Source of the DNA: Trujillonella endophytica
Lineage (GTDB): Bacteria > Actinomycetota > Actinomycetes > Mycobacteriales > Geodermatophilaceae
Assembly (NCBI RefSeq): GCF_019799905.1
Contig: NZ_JABGCI010000001.1
Span: 1,054,001 to 1,118,000, forward strand
Length of the DNA: 64,000 nt
Direction of reading: 5' to 3'
Shown here: in pieces, positions 49,822 through 58,830 of the stretch
How the letters are laid out: each line of letters starts with the position of its first letter
Position numbering within the stretch: position 1 is the stretch's first letter
Notes under the pieces: model-generated
The model's database searches: none
What the model was told of the DNA's origin: nothing
Seen by the model: only the letters and a program-made list of their open reading frames with translations
Program-made: the position numbers and the translations under genes

Positions 49822-50487
49822 GTGCCCGGAAGGACCCCTCACCCCTCGACGAGCCCCGGACCGGCGGACCGACCGCCGGCCGAGCGGGCTCGCCCGGCCA
49901 TGCCCACGGGCGGGTCCGAGCTGACGCGCCCGTCGACCGGGCCGGTCGAGGTGCGCCGCAGCACGAGGAGGCGGCGCACGGTGACGGCCTACCGCGAGTC
50001 CGGTCGCACGATCGTGCTCATCCCGGCCGCGTTCACGCCGGCCGAGGAGCGCCGCTGGGTCGCGCAGATGGTGGCGAAGCTGCAGACCCGCGAGGAGCGC
50101 CGTCGTCGCTCGCTGGGCGGCGACGAGCAGCTCATGGCCCGCGCCCGGGAGCTCTCGACCGCACACCTGGGCGGCGTGCCGCAGCCCACCAGCGTGCGGT
50201 GGGTCGACAACCAGCAGCGGCGCTGGGGTTCGTGCACGCCGGCCGACGGCAGCATCCGGCTGTCGAGCCGGCTGCGCGGGATGCCCGAGTACGTCGTCGA
50301 CTACGTGCTGGTGCACGAGCTGGCGCACCTGATCGAACCCAGTCACGACCAGCGGTTCTGGGCCCTCGTCGCCGCCTACCCGCGGGCCGAGCGCGCCCGG
50401 GGCTTCCTCGAGGGTGTGGAGCTGGCCCGCCACGACGCCGGCGAGCCCACCACCTCCGACGACGACGACGACGTGGACCCCGACTAG
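49822..50487 (+). CDS. M48/YgjP-like metal-dependent hydrolase
   Basis: A 221-residue YgjP-type zincin. The zinc motif is H165-E-L-A-H169 in LVHELAHLIEPSHDQRFW, preceded by RRWGSCTPADGSIRLSSRL. Members are SprT/WLM-like proteases or metal hydrolases. GTG 49822 was taken because TACCGT lies 7 nt upstream; ATG 49900 is an alternative start. The stop overlaps that of the convergent DUF2342 gene by 4 bases. Confidence 0.85.
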   Translation: MPGRTPHPSTSPGPADRPPAERARPAMPTGGSELTRPSTGPVEVRRSTRRRRTVTAYRESGRTIVLIPAAFTPAEERRWVAQMVAKLQTREERRRRSLGGDEQLMARARELSTAHLGGVPQPTSVRWVDNQQRRWGSCTPADGSIRLSSRLRGMPEYVVDYVLVHELAHLIEPSHDQRFWALVAAYPRAERARGFLEGVELARHDAGEPTTSDDDDDVDPD

Positions 50488-51851
50488 CCCTTCTCGGGGT
50501 CCGAGCCGCCGTCGGAGTCGCTGTCCGAGCCGCCGTCCTCCGGCTCGTCGGTCAGCGCGCGCAGCTCGTCGTCCACGCCCGTGCCCTGACGTGCCACGAA
50601 GTCCAGCGGCTCGTCGAGGTCGTCCGACGTCGGCAGCAGGTCCGGGTGCGACCAGAGGCGGTCGCGCTCGGCGGCCCCGTGCTGCTGGGCCATCGCGCCC
50701 CAGACCGTCGCCGCGTCGCGCAGCCGGCGGGGCCGCAGCTGGAGCCCGACCAGCGTGGCGAACGTCTGCTCGGCCGGACCCCCGGACGCGCGGCGGCGGC
50801 GCATCGTCTCGGCCAGGGCACCGTGCCCCGGAAGCCGGTCGCCCGCGGCGGCGGCCACGACGGCGTCGACCCAGCCCTCGACGAGCGCGAGCAGCGTCTC
50901 CAGTCGGCGCAGCGCCATCTGCTGCTCCGGGGTCTCCTCCGGCTCGAGCATGGGCAGCAGCCGCTGGAGGCTCTCGGGGTCGCTGGGGTCGATGCCGCCG
51001 GACCCCATCGCCTCGGTGACGCCGCGCTCGATGGCCTCGCGGTCGACCGTGAGGCCGCGGGCGTAGGCGTGGACGGCGTCGTGCAGCTGCTGGCGCAGCC
51101 ACGGCACGTGGGCGAACAGCCGCAGCGAGGCGGCCTCGCGCAGCGCCAGGAACAGCCGCACCTCGTCGGCGGGCTGGTCCAGCCCCGCGGCGAACTCCGC
51201 GACGTTCTGCGGGACCAGTGCCGCCGCACCGACGGGGGCCAGCGGCAGGCCGACCTCGGTGCCGGTGAGGACCTCCCCGGCCAGCCGGCCGAAGGCCTGG
51301 CCGACCTGGGCGCCGAACATCAGGCCGCCCATCTGCCCCATCATCCCGGCCAGCGGGCCGGCCATCGCCATGGCCTCCTGGGGCAGGGCACCGGTCATCG
51401 CGGCGACCACGCGCTCGGCGAGCGGGTCGATCAGCCGGGCCCACTCGGGCAGGGTCTGCTCCACCCACTCGACGCGCGACCACGCGAGGGCGCGCTCGAC
51501 GCCCGACGGCATGTCGGTCACCTGGTCCAGCCACAGGTCGGCCAGCCGCAGCGACTCGGCGACCGCGGTCCGCTCGCCGTCGGACGCCGGCTGCGTGCCG
51601 GTGGCCAGCGCGCTGATGGCGCCCTGGCGGGCGAGGTCCCAGTTCACCGGACCGCCGGACCAGTTCATGAGCTTCTGCAGCTCCGCGAACAGCGGCATCT
51701 TCGCCAGGAACTCCTGCGGCGTCCCGGCACCCGCTGCGCCGCCGGCGCCGAAGAGCGCGCCGAGGCCGAACGGGTCGTCCCCGGGTCCGGGCTGGTCACG
51801 ACGCTCGGGGTCGCGGTCGGACATCCCGAAGCCGAACGGCACGTCACTCAT
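50484..51851 (-). CDS. DUF2342 (zincin_2-like) protein, degenerate site
   Basis: A 455-residue protein of the DUF2342 family (Rv3195 position): FAELQKLMNWSGGPVNWDLARQ near the start, a Gly/Met-rich middle (GPLAGMMGQMGGLMFGAQVGQ), and the region FLALREAASLRLFAHVPWLR. A zinc HExxH is expected in that family region but here reads REAAS, so a metallopeptidase activity is doubtful. Leaderless: TACCGT 6 nt before ATG 51851. The acidic Ser/Asp tail is disordered. Confidence 0.82.
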   Translation of the reverse strand: MSDVPFGFGMSDRDPERRDQPGPGDDPFGLGALFGAGGAAGAGTPQEFLAKMPLFAELQKLMNWSGGPVNWDLARQGAISALATGTQPASDGERTAVAESLRLADLWLDQVTDMPSGVERALAWSRVEWVEQTLPEWARLIDPLAERVVAAMTGALPQEAMAMAGPLAGMMGQMGGLMFGAQVGQAFGRLAGEVLTGTEVGLPLAPVGAAALVPQNVAEFAAGLDQPADEVRLFLALREAASLRLFAHVPWLRQQLHDAVHAYARGLTVDREAIERGVTEAMGSGGIDPSDPESLQRLLPMLEPEETPEQQMALRRLETLLALVEGWVDAVVAAAAGDRLPGHGALAETMRRRRASGGPAEQTFATLVGLQLRPRRLRDAATVWGAMAQQHGAAERDRLWSHPDLLPTSDDLDEPLDFVARQGTGVDDELRALTDEPEDGGSDSDSDGGSDPEKG

Positions 51852-51857
51852 GGCTCC

Positions 51858-51863
51858 ACGGTA
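51858..51863 (-). promoter_or_regulatory. leaderless promoter -10 for DUF2342 gene
   Basis: TACCGT on the minus strand, 6 nt before ATG 51851. Confidence 0.65.
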
Positions 51864-51995
51864 GTCGCGGTGATCTCCCCGGCCACATGCCGCGACCGGA
51901 CGGGCTACGCCCAGAGCGGACGCGGTGGCTCCGGCCCCGGTGCAGGGGCCCGCTGCGAGCTCCCGAGCGGCGGGGGGCACCGAGGTCCTTGCCTC

Positions 51996-52001
51996 TATGC
52001 T
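51996..52001 (+). promoter_or_regulatory. -10 element for PDZ-S16 protease
   Basis: TATGCT 8 nt before GTG 52010; nearly leaderless. Confidence 0.5.
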
Positions 52002-52009
52002 CGCCCGTC

Positions 52010-53035
52010 GTGACCCGTCGGACCGCCGTGCTCGGAACCGGCGTGGTGCTGCTCCTCGTCCTCGGCGTGCTCGGGACGGCGGTCCCGGTGCCCTACGTCG
52101 CACAGGTGCCCGGGCCGACGCTGAACACCCTCGGCGACGTCGACGGCGAGCCCGTCATCGCCGTCGAGGGGCGCGAGCGCAACGACGTCAGCGGCAACCT
52201 GAACCTGACGACGGTCGGCGTGAGCCAGGCCGGCCTGAGCCTCGTGGAGACGGTCCAGGGCTGGTTCGACGACGAGATCGCCGTCGTCCCCCAGGAGGCG
52301 GTCTACCCCTCCGGCCGGTCGAGGGAGGAGACCCAGCGGGCCAACCGCGAGGCCTTCCTCACCTCCGAGGAGCGGGCCGAGTCGGTGGCACTGGAGGAGC
52401 TGGGCTACCCGGTGAAGGTCGTCGTCCGCGGGCTCTCCGGTGGGGAGTCGCCGTCGGAGGGCCTCCTGGAGGAGAACGACGCCATCGAGTCCGTCGACGG
52501 GCGGCCGACGCCGGACACCGCGGCGCTCGACGAGGTGCTGACCGCCGTCGAGCCCGGGACGACGGTCACCGTGGCCTACTCCCGGCTCGGACAGCCGGGC
52601 ACCGCGCAGGTCACCACGGGACGGTCCGACGACGGCGACCGGGCGCTGCTCGGCATCCTGGTCGCCGACCGGCCCTCGGCGCCGTTCGACATCGACATCC
52701 AGGTGGCCGACGTCGGCGGCCCCTCGGCCGGGCTGATGCTGACCCTGGGCATCCTCGACCTCGTCGGCGACACCGACCTGACCGAGGGCGCGGTCATCGC
52801 GGGGACCGGCACCATCGACCAGGCGGGCGCGGTGGGGCCGATCGGCGGCATCCAGCTGAAGATGGTCGCCGCCCGGGAGATCGGCGCGGAGCTCTTCCTG
52901 GTCCCCGCGGACAACTGCGAGCAGGCCGTGGAGGCCCCACAGCCGGGCCTGGTGCTCGCCCGCGTGGCCGACCTCGACGACGCGCTCGCCGCGCTGGCCG
53001 ACCACCGGGCCGGCCGCACCCCGCAGGCCTGCTGA
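52010..53035 (+). CDS. PDZ-S16 (Lon-type) membrane protease
   Basis: A 341-residue protein of the YlbL/Rv3194c type. One N-terminal TM helix (about residues 4-26), a PDZ domain (LGYPVKVVVRGLSGGESPSEG near 125-190), and a Lon S16 domain with the catalytic dyad Ser239 (GGPSAGLML) and Lys284 (GIQLKMVAA). It cleaves substrates in the cell envelope. It is in the same orientation as the UPF0182 gene 234 bases on, as in mycobacteria. Confidence 0.9.
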   Translation: MTRRTAVLGTGVVLLLVLGVLGTAVPVPYVAQVPGPTLNTLGDVDGEPVIAVEGRERNDVSGNLNLTTVGVSQAGLSLVETVQGWFDDEIAVVPQEAVYPSGRSREETQRANREAFLTSEERAESVALEELGYPVKVVVRGLSGGESPSEGLLEENDAIESVDGRPTPDTAALDEVLTAVEPGTTVTVAYSRLGQPGTAQVTTGRSDDGDRALLGILVADRPSAPFDIDIQVADVGGPSAGLMLTLGILDLVGDTDLTEGAVIAGTGTIDQAGAVGPIGGIQLKMVAAREIGAELFLVPADNCEQAVEAPQPGLVLARVADLDDALAALADHRAGRTPQAC

Positions 53036-53269
53036 CCGTGGCCGCGGCCACCGCCGCCCCCCTCTGGTCCCCCGTGGGGGAAGCTGGGCCGCGGCTGGGA
53101 ACCCGGGGCGGCCCCGTGCGTTGTCCAGGGTTGACCGGGCCGGCGCCGGGTCGGTCGACCGGGTCCCGACGCCGCTCCGGCCGCCCGCGGTCGAACGCCT
53201 GATCGTCGGGGTCTCCGGTGGGTCCTCCACCGAGGTCCCGCGCACCACCGCAACTGAAGGAGACCGCTC

Positions 53270-56269
53270 GTGGCCATGCGGCCCCCCGTGTCCGTGCCGA
53301 CGCTGTCGCGACGCGCCAAGATCGTCATCGGGGCCATCGCCGTCCTGCTGGTGCTGTTCACCACGATCGGGACGCTGACGAACGTCTACGTCGACTACCT
53401 GTGGTTCGACGAGACCGGTTACACCGAGGTGTTCTGGACCGAGCTCCAGACCCGCGCGCTGCTGTTCGCCGTGGCGGGCGTGGCGACCGGCGGGCTCACC
53501 GCGCTGGCGATCTACCTCGCCTACCGGTTCCGGCCCACCTTCCGCCCGATGTCGCTCGAGCAGCAGAACCTGGAGCGCTACCGGCAGTCGCTGGAGCCGC
53601 GCCGGACGCTGGTGGTCTCGGCGGTCGCCGTCGTCGTCGGGCTGTTCGCCGGCTTCACCGCGCAGGGCAGCTGGGAGACCTGGCTGACCTTCCGCAACAG
53701 CACTGAGTTCGGCCGGACCGACCCCGAGTTCGGCCTGGACCTGTCCTTCTTCGTCTTCGACTACCCCTTCTACCGGCTGCTGCTCGGGTTCGGCTTCGCG
53801 ATCGTGCTGCTGGCGCTCGTGGGGTCGGCGCTGACGCACTACCTCTTCGGCGGCCTGCGGCTGCAGACGCCGGGGCAGAAGCTCACCTCGGCGGCGATGG
53901 TGCAGCTGTCGGTGCTGCTCGGCCTGTTCGTGCTGCTCAAGGCAGTGGCGTACTGGCTGGACCGCTACGGGCTGGTGTTCTCCGACCGCGGCGAGGTCTT
54001 CACGGGCGCGAGCTACACCGACACCAACGCGCTGCTCCCGGCCAAGACGATCCTGGTGTTCGCCGCGGCCTTCTGCGCCGTGGCCTTCTTCGCCAACGTC
54101 ATCGTGCGCAACCTGCGGCTGCCGGCGGCCGCGCTCGTGCTGCTGCTGCTGTCCAGCCTCGTCATCGGCGTCGCCTACCCGGCGATCGTCCAGCAGTTCG
54201 TGGTCCGGCCCAGCGCCGACCAGCGCGAGGCCGACTTCATCACCCGGGCCATCGAGTCGACCCGCGAGGCGTACGGGCTCGACGAGGTCGATTACGTCGA
54301 CTATGCCCAGCAGAACACCGGCGAGTCGGCTGCCACGGAGACGGCGCTGGGCGAGCTGCGCAACGACACCCAGACCATCCCCAACGCCCGGCTGCTGGAC
54401 CCGAACGTCCTCGCCGCGACGTTCACGGCACGCCAGCAGATCCGCAACGTGTACGGCTTCCCGGAGAAGCTCGACATCGACCGCTACACGATCGACGGCG
54501 TGACGCAGGACTACGTCGTCGCGGTCCGTGAGCTCAACACCGAGGGGCTCAGCGAGAACCAGAGCAGCTGGATCAACCGGCACACCGTGTACACCCACGG
54601 CCACGGCTTCGTCGCCGCACCGGCGAACCAGGTGGTCGCCGGCCAGGAGGGTGGCGAACCCGACTTCACCACCGGCGACCTGCCGACCACGGGCACCATC
54701 GAGGTCGACCAGTCGCGCATCTACTACGGCGAGTTGATCCAGGACCAGGGCGCGGACGTCTACTCCGTCGTGGGCGCGCCCGAGGAGCAGGCGCCGCGCG
54801 AGTTCGACCGGCCAGAGGGTGACGGCTCCGACGAGGGGCAGGTGAACAACACCTATGACGGCGAGGGCGGGGTGTCGATCGGCAGCTTCTTCCGGCAGCT
54901 CACGTTCGCCATCCACTACCGGGAGCGCAACTTCCTGCTCTCCGGCGCGGTCAACGACGCCTCCCGCGTCCTGTACGTCCGCGACCCGCGGGACCGGGTG
55001 GAGAAGGTGGCGCCGTTCCTGGAGGTGGACGGCGACCCGTATCCGGCGGTGATCGACGGGCGGGTGACCTGGATCCTCGACGGCTACACGACGTCGGCCT
55101 ACTACCCGTACGCCGAGCTCATGGAGCTCGGCGACGCGGCCACCGACGCACTCACCGGCCAGGGGACGTCGGCGCTGCCCGACGAGCAGTTCAACTACAT
55201 CCGCAACTCGGTGAAGGCGACCGTCGACGCCTACGACGGCACGGTGAGGCTGTACGCCTGGGACCAGGACGACAACCCGGACCCGGTCCTGCAGACGTTC
55301 ATGAAGGCGTTCCCGGGGGTGATCCAGCCAGGTGACGAGATGCCCCAGGAGCTGGAGGAGCACGTCCGCTACCCCGAGGACCTGTTCAAGCTGCAGCGGG
55401 ACATCCTCACCCGTTACCACGTCGAGGACCCGACCGACTTCTACAACCAGAACGACCGCTGGCAGGTGCCGACCGACCCGACCCGCGAGGGCAGCGACGA
55501 GGCTCAGCCCGCCTACTACATCCTGGCCCAGCGGCCGGGTGACGAGGAGGCGACGTTCCAGCTGACCAGCGCCCTGAACGCCTACCGGCGGGAGAACCTC
55601 TCCTCGTTCATCTCCGCCTCCGCGGACCCGGACTCCTACGGGCAGATCCAGGTGCTCCGACTGCCGGGCAACACACCGTTCCGCGGGCCGTCGCAGGTGC
55701 AGCAGTCGTTCAAGACGAACGACGAGGTCGCGCGTGACCTGACGCTGTTCAACAGCCAGGACTCGCAGGCCGTCTTCGGCAACCTGCTGACCCTGCCGAT
55801 CGGGGAGGACGGGCTCCTCTACGTCCAACCGTTGTACGTCGAGGGCACAGGGCAGAACTCCTTCCCGCTGCTGCGCAAGGTGCTGGTCAACTACGGTGGC
55901 AAGGTCGGCTACGCCGACACGTTGGCGCAGGCGCTCGACGAGGTCTTCGGCACCGGTGCGGGGGCCGTCGCGACCGACAGCGACGACGCCGGCACCGACC
56001 CGGACACCGAGACACCGGCGACCGAGCCGGAACCGAGCGACGAGCCGACTCCCGCACCCACCCCTGCTCCGCCTGCCGGTGGTGACGGCGGGATCGGCTC
56101 CACCCCGGAGCTGGACCAGGCGGTCGCCAACCTGGACGCGGCGCTCGACGCGCTGGCCGAGGCGCAGCGCAGCGGGAACTTCGCCGCCCAGGGCCAGGCG
56201 CTGGAGGACCTGCAGGCGGCGGTCGAGGCCTACCAGGCGGCCCAGGCCGCGGCGAGCCCCGGCGGGTGA
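53270..56269 (+). CDS. UPF0182 family membrane protein
   Basis: A 999-residue protein of the UPF0182 family (Rv3193c). Seven membrane helices occupy roughly residues 15-320 (for example IVIGAIAVLLVLFTTIGTL and a later LPAAALVLLLLSSLVIGVAY), followed by a large extracytoplasmic domain with YTIDGVTQDYVVAVRELN and WINRHTVYTHGHGFVAAPAN. The C-terminal tail is acidic and Pro-rich with a coiled helix. The function is unknown. GTG 53270 has AAGGAGA upstream; ATG 53276 is an alternative. Confidence 0.9.
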   Translation: MAMRPPVSVPTLSRRAKIVIGAIAVLLVLFTTIGTLTNVYVDYLWFDETGYTEVFWTELQTRALLFAVAGVATGGLTALAIYLAYRFRPTFRPMSLEQQNLERYRQSLEPRRTLVVSAVAVVVGLFAGFTAQGSWETWLTFRNSTEFGRTDPEFGLDLSFFVFDYPFYRLLLGFGFAIVLLALVGSALTHYLFGGLRLQTPGQKLTSAAMVQLSVLLGLFVLLKAVAYWLDRYGLVFSDRGEVFTGASYTDTNALLPAKTILVFAAAFCAVAFFANVIVRNLRLPAAALVLLLLSSLVIGVAYPAIVQQFVVRPSADQREADFITRAIESTREAYGLDEVDYVDYAQQNTGESAATETALGELRNDTQTIPNARLLDPNVLAATFTARQQIRNVYGFPEKLDIDRYTIDGVTQDYVVAVRELNTEGLSENQSSWINRHTVYTHGHGFVAAPANQVVAGQEGGEPDFTTGDLPTTGTIEVDQSRIYYGELIQDQGADVYSVVGAPEEQAPREFDRPEGDGSDEGQVNNTYDGEGGVSIGSFFRQLTFAIHYRERNFLLSGAVNDASRVLYVRDPRDRVEKVAPFLEVDGDPYPAVIDGRVTWILDGYTTSAYYPYAELMELGDAATDALTGQGTSALPDEQFNYIRNSVKATVDAYDGTVRLYAWDQDDNPDPVLQTFMKAFPGVIQPGDEMPQELEEHVRYPEDLFKLQRDILTRYHVEDPTDFYNQNDRWQVPTDPTREGSDEAQPAYYILAQRPGDEEATFQLTSALNAYRRENLSSFISASADPDSYGQIQVLRLPGNTPFRGPSQVQQSFKTNDEVARDLTLFNSQDSQAVFGNLLTLPIGEDGLLYVQPLYVEGTGQNSFPLLRKVLVNYGGKVGYADTLAQALDEVFGTGAGAVATDSDDAGTDPDTETPATEPEPSDEPTPAPTPAPPAGGDGGIGSTPELDQAVANLDAALDALAEAQRSGNFAAQGQALEDLQAAVEAYQAAQAAASPGG

Positions 56270-56352
56270 CCGCGGGCGGGGCGGGTGTGCCGAGAGGCAC
56301 CCCGCCCCGGCCGGACCGTGGCCTCCGCGGTGTGTAGAGTGGTCCATACCGA

Positions 56353-56426
56353 CGCGGGGTGGAGCAGCTCGGTAGCTCGCTGGGCTCATAACCCAGAGGT
56401 CGCAGGTTCGAATCCTGCCCCCGCTA
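56353..56426 (+). tRNA. tRNA-fMet (CAT), copy 1
   Basis: 74-nt cloverleaf with anticodon CAT (56387-56389). Initiator features: position 1:72 is an unpaired C/U, and the anticodon stem has three GGG/CCC pairs. T-stem pair 49:65 is G56402/C56418. The CCA is not encoded. A TAGAGT -10 lies at 56335-56340. Confidence 0.93.
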
Positions 56427-56432
56427 CAACGA

Positions 56433-56467
56433 CAGGGCCCCGGCACTCATCGAGTGCCGGGGCCCTG
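56433..56467 (+). terminator. terminator after tRNA-fMet copy 1
   Basis: Perfect 16-bp stem (56433-56448 with 56452-56467) and a 3-nt loop. Confidence 0.75.
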
Positions 56468-56489
56468 TGCCGTGCGGGGAGGAGCAGCG

Positions 56490-57380
56490 ATGACCAGCGT
56501 GCAGATGACGGCGGTCGCGGCCGCGCTCCGGCTCACCCGCAAGCGGGCGATGGCCACCCCCGAGCGCGCCCGCCGTCGGCTGGCCGCCCCGAAGGGGAGC
56601 CCGGCACCTCCCGCTGCGCTGGGCCGGCGGCACGACGTCGTCCACCGTGAGGTCGGCGGCTTCCCCTGCACCACCGTCGCGCCCAGGGGACGGCGCGCGG
56701 AGCGCGCGGCGGTGTACCTGCACGGTGGGGCGTACATCAGCGCGATCGCGCCCCAGCACTGGGCACTGGTCTCGCGGCTGGCCGACGCCGGCGTACGGGT
56801 CGAGGTGCCGCACTATGGCCTGGCGCCGCAGCACACGTACCGGGAGGCGTATCCCTTCGTCACCGCCGTGTACCGGGAGCTGCTGCGCGAGGTCGACGCC
56901 GCCGCGGTCACGGTGGCCGGCGACTCCGCGGGCGGCGGGCTGGCCCTCGGCCTGGCGCACACCCTGGCAGGGGCCGGCCTGCCCCAGCCGCGGCGGCTGG
57001 TGCTGCTCTCCCCGTGGCTGGACCTGACGCTGAGCCACCCGGACCTGCCCGCGGTCGAGCGACGCGACCCGTGGCTCAGCAGTGCAGGGCTGCACGTCGC
57101 CGCGGCCGCGTGGGCCGGTGGGGACGACCCGACGGACCCGCGGCTCAGCCCCGGCAACGCGTCGCTCGTCGGCCTGGCGCCGGTGCACGTGTACGTCGGC
57201 ACCCGCGAGATCTGCCTGCCCGACGCGCTGTCGCTGCGCGACCGGGCCCGCGAGGAGGGGGCGGCGGCCGAGCTGACCGTGTGCGAGGGCGCGGTGCACG
57301 TCTACCCGCTGGTGCCGGCACCGGAGGGCCGGGCCGCGGCACGGGCGTTCGTGGAGGAGGTGGCGGGCCGGTCGGCATGA
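56490..57380 (+). CDS. hormone-sensitive-lipase family alpha/beta hydrolase
   Basis: A 296-residue HSL-family esterase: oxyanion motif YLHGGAYI, nucleophile elbow AGDSAGGGLA, and a C-terminal His in EGAVHVYPLVPAPEG. The first about 50 residues are an Arg-rich helix with no signal peptide. GAGGAGC precedes ATG 56490. It hydrolyses short acyl esters, by family. Its stop overlaps the ATP-grasp ATG by 4 bases (ATGA). Confidence 0.87.
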   Translation: MTSVQMTAVAAALRLTRKRAMATPERARRRLAAPKGSPAPPAALGRRHDVVHREVGGFPCTTVAPRGRRAERAAVYLHGGAYISAIAPQHWALVSRLADAGVRVEVPHYGLAPQHTYREAYPFVTAVYRELLREVDAAAVTVAGDSAGGGLALGLAHTLAGAGLPQPRRLVLLSPWLDLTLSHPDLPAVERRDPWLSSAGLHVAAAAWAGGDDPTDPRLSPGNASLVGLAPVHVYVGTREICLPDALSLRDRAREEGAAAELTVCEGAVHVYPLVPAPEGRAAARAFVEEVAGRSA

Positions 57381-58264
57381 TCGGGGGCATGCCACGCGTC
57401 CTGCTCGCCAGCTGTGCCGGAGCCGTCGGCCGGGACGACGACGAGCCGCTGCTGCTCGCCGCCCTCGCCGACGCCGGCCTCTCCGCCGCCTCCGCCGACT
57501 GGGCCGACCCGGCCGTCGACTGGGCGGGTGCCGACCTGGTCGTCGTCCGCTCGACCTGGGACTACGCGCCGCGCCGGGACGAGTTCCTCGACTGGGCCCG
57601 CCGGGTGGAGGCGGGGACGACCCTGCTCAACCCGGCCGCCGTCCTCGCCTGGAACACCGACAAGCGCTACCTCGCCGAGCTGGCCGGCGCCGGGCTGCCC
57701 GTCGTCCCCACCGCGTGGGCCACGCACGCCGACGAGGTCCCGGACGCCCTGGGGCGCTGGGACGGCGACGTGGTGGTGAAGCCCGTCGTCTCGGCCGGTG
57801 CCCGCGACACCGCCCGCTTCTCGCCGGACCAGCGCGCCGATGCGGCCGACTTCGCCGGACGGCTCGTGGCCGCCGGGCGGCCGGTGATGGTGCAGCCCTA
57901 CCTCGAGCGGCTGGACGCCGAGGGCGAGACGGGGCTGGTCCACCTCGACGGGACCTTCAGCCACGCCTTCGGCAAGGCGGCGCTGCTCGCCGGCGGCACC
58001 CTCGGGCCGGGGCTGTTCGCCGAGGAGACGATCACCGCACGGACGGCGAGCGCCGAGCAGCGGCGGGTCGGGGACGCCGTCCTCACCGAGCTCCGGGCGC
58101 GGACCGGTGTCGAGCCGCTCTACGCGCGGGTGGACCTCGTCCCGGACGGGGACGGCCGGCCGATGGTCCTGGAGGTCGAGCTCACCGAGCCCAGCCTGTT
58201 CCTGGGCGTGGCCGAGGGGGCGGCGGCGCGGGTGGCGGCCGCGATCCGGGGCCGGCTGGGCTGA
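57377..58264 (+). CDS. ATP-grasp (RimK-like) ligase
   Basis: A 295-residue ATP-grasp enzyme. The N-terminal Rossmann-like part is followed by WNTDKRYLAELAGAG, VVVKPVVSAGARDT (ATP-binding Lys and loop), and VMVQPYLERL; the metal-binding acid end is VLEVELTEPSLFLG. It would form an amide or thioester ligation; substrate unknown. ATG 57377 overlaps the esterase stop; ATG 57389 is an alternative. Confidence 0.85.
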   Translation: MIGGMPRVLLASCAGAVGRDDDEPLLLAALADAGLSAASADWADPAVDWAGADLVVVRSTWDYAPRRDEFLDWARRVEAGTTLLNPAAVLAWNTDKRYLAELAGAGLPVVPTAWATHADEVPDALGRWDGDVVVKPVVSAGARDTARFSPDQRADAADFAGRLVAAGRPVMVQPYLERLDAEGETGLVHLDGTFSHAFGKAALLAGGTLGPGLFAEETITARTASAEQRRVGDAVLTELRARTGVEPLYARVDLVPDGDGRPMVLEVELTEPSLFLGVAEGAAARVAAAIRGRLG

Positions 58265-58301
58265 GGCGGCCGGACCGAGGCGGCTGGACCCGGGCGGACG
58301 G

Positions 58302-58655
58302 TCAGGCCCAGGCGGGGTCCAGCGGCTCGTCGACCCGCTCCCGCACGGCCCACGACCGCGGGCGGGGGAGGGGTGGAGGCGGTGGCGTCCGCTCCGGATG
58401 GTCGCCGTGGCGGACCAGGCGCTGCGGGCGGGTGTCGGCGACGGCGCGCCGGGGCGGGACGGGCAGCCGCACGGTGTCGAGCTCGACCCACGCCGTGCGC
58501 TTGTAGCCGTCGACCAGGGCGCTCACCCGCAGCCAGCAGGTCCCGTCGGCATCGTGCCGCCAGCCCAGCAGCACGCCGATGTGCCAGCGGTCCCGGTGGC
58601 GGACCTCCACCGGCTTGGGCCGGCCGAGGAAGGTCACCGTCGACTCCGCACCCAC
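58302..58655 (-). CDS. hypothetical protein
   Basis: A 117-residue protein I do not recognise. The N-terminal 65 residues form a compact beta-rich segment (VTFLGRPKPVEVRHRDRWH, then a GVLLGWRHDADGTCWLRV segment) that could be an SH3/Tudor-like barrel; the C-terminus is Pro/Arg-rich. Leaderless: TAGAGT 6 nt before GTG 58655. It lies between two tRNA copies, on the opposite strand. Confidence 0.6.
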   Translation of the reverse strand: MGAESTVTFLGRPKPVEVRHRDRWHIGVLLGWRHDADGTCWLRVSALVDGYKRTAWVELDTVRLPVPPRRAVADTRPQRLVRHGDHPERTPPPPPLPRPRSWAVRERVDEPLDPAWA

Positions 58656-58661
58656 ATCGCG

Positions 58662-58667
58662 ACTCTA
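58662..58667 (-). promoter_or_regulatory. leaderless promoter -10 for hypothetical gene
   Basis: TAGAGT on the minus strand, 6 nt before GTG 58655. Confidence 0.55.
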
Positions 58668-58749
58668 AGTGGCGGAACAGTCACTTCCCGGGAGGCGCTC
58701 CGGCCCCCGCGGCAGCGTCCGCACGCGGTGTGTATGGTGGTCCTACCGA

Positions 58750-58823
58750 CGCGGGGTGGAGCAGCTCGGTAGCTCGCTGGGCTCATAACCCAGAGGTCAC
58801 AGGTTCGAATCCTGTCCCCGCTA
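58750..58823 (+). tRNA. tRNA-fMet (CAT), copy 2
   Basis: Identical to copy 1 except at T-stem pair 49:65, which is A58799/T58815 instead of G/C, a compensated change. A TATGGT -10 lies at 58733-58738 and the 5' flank resembles that of copy 1. Confidence 0.93.
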
Positions 58824-58830
58824 CTGGCAC

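Noticed and set aside
51995..56446. 1483-codon minus-strand frame opposite the protease and UPF0182 genes
   Set aside because: No motifs, and both plus-strand genes are well supported.
56353..58823. The segment between two tRNA copies as an integrated island
   Set aside because: No integrase, no att-like partial tRNA end (both copies are complete, promoters included), and codon use is like the neighbours.
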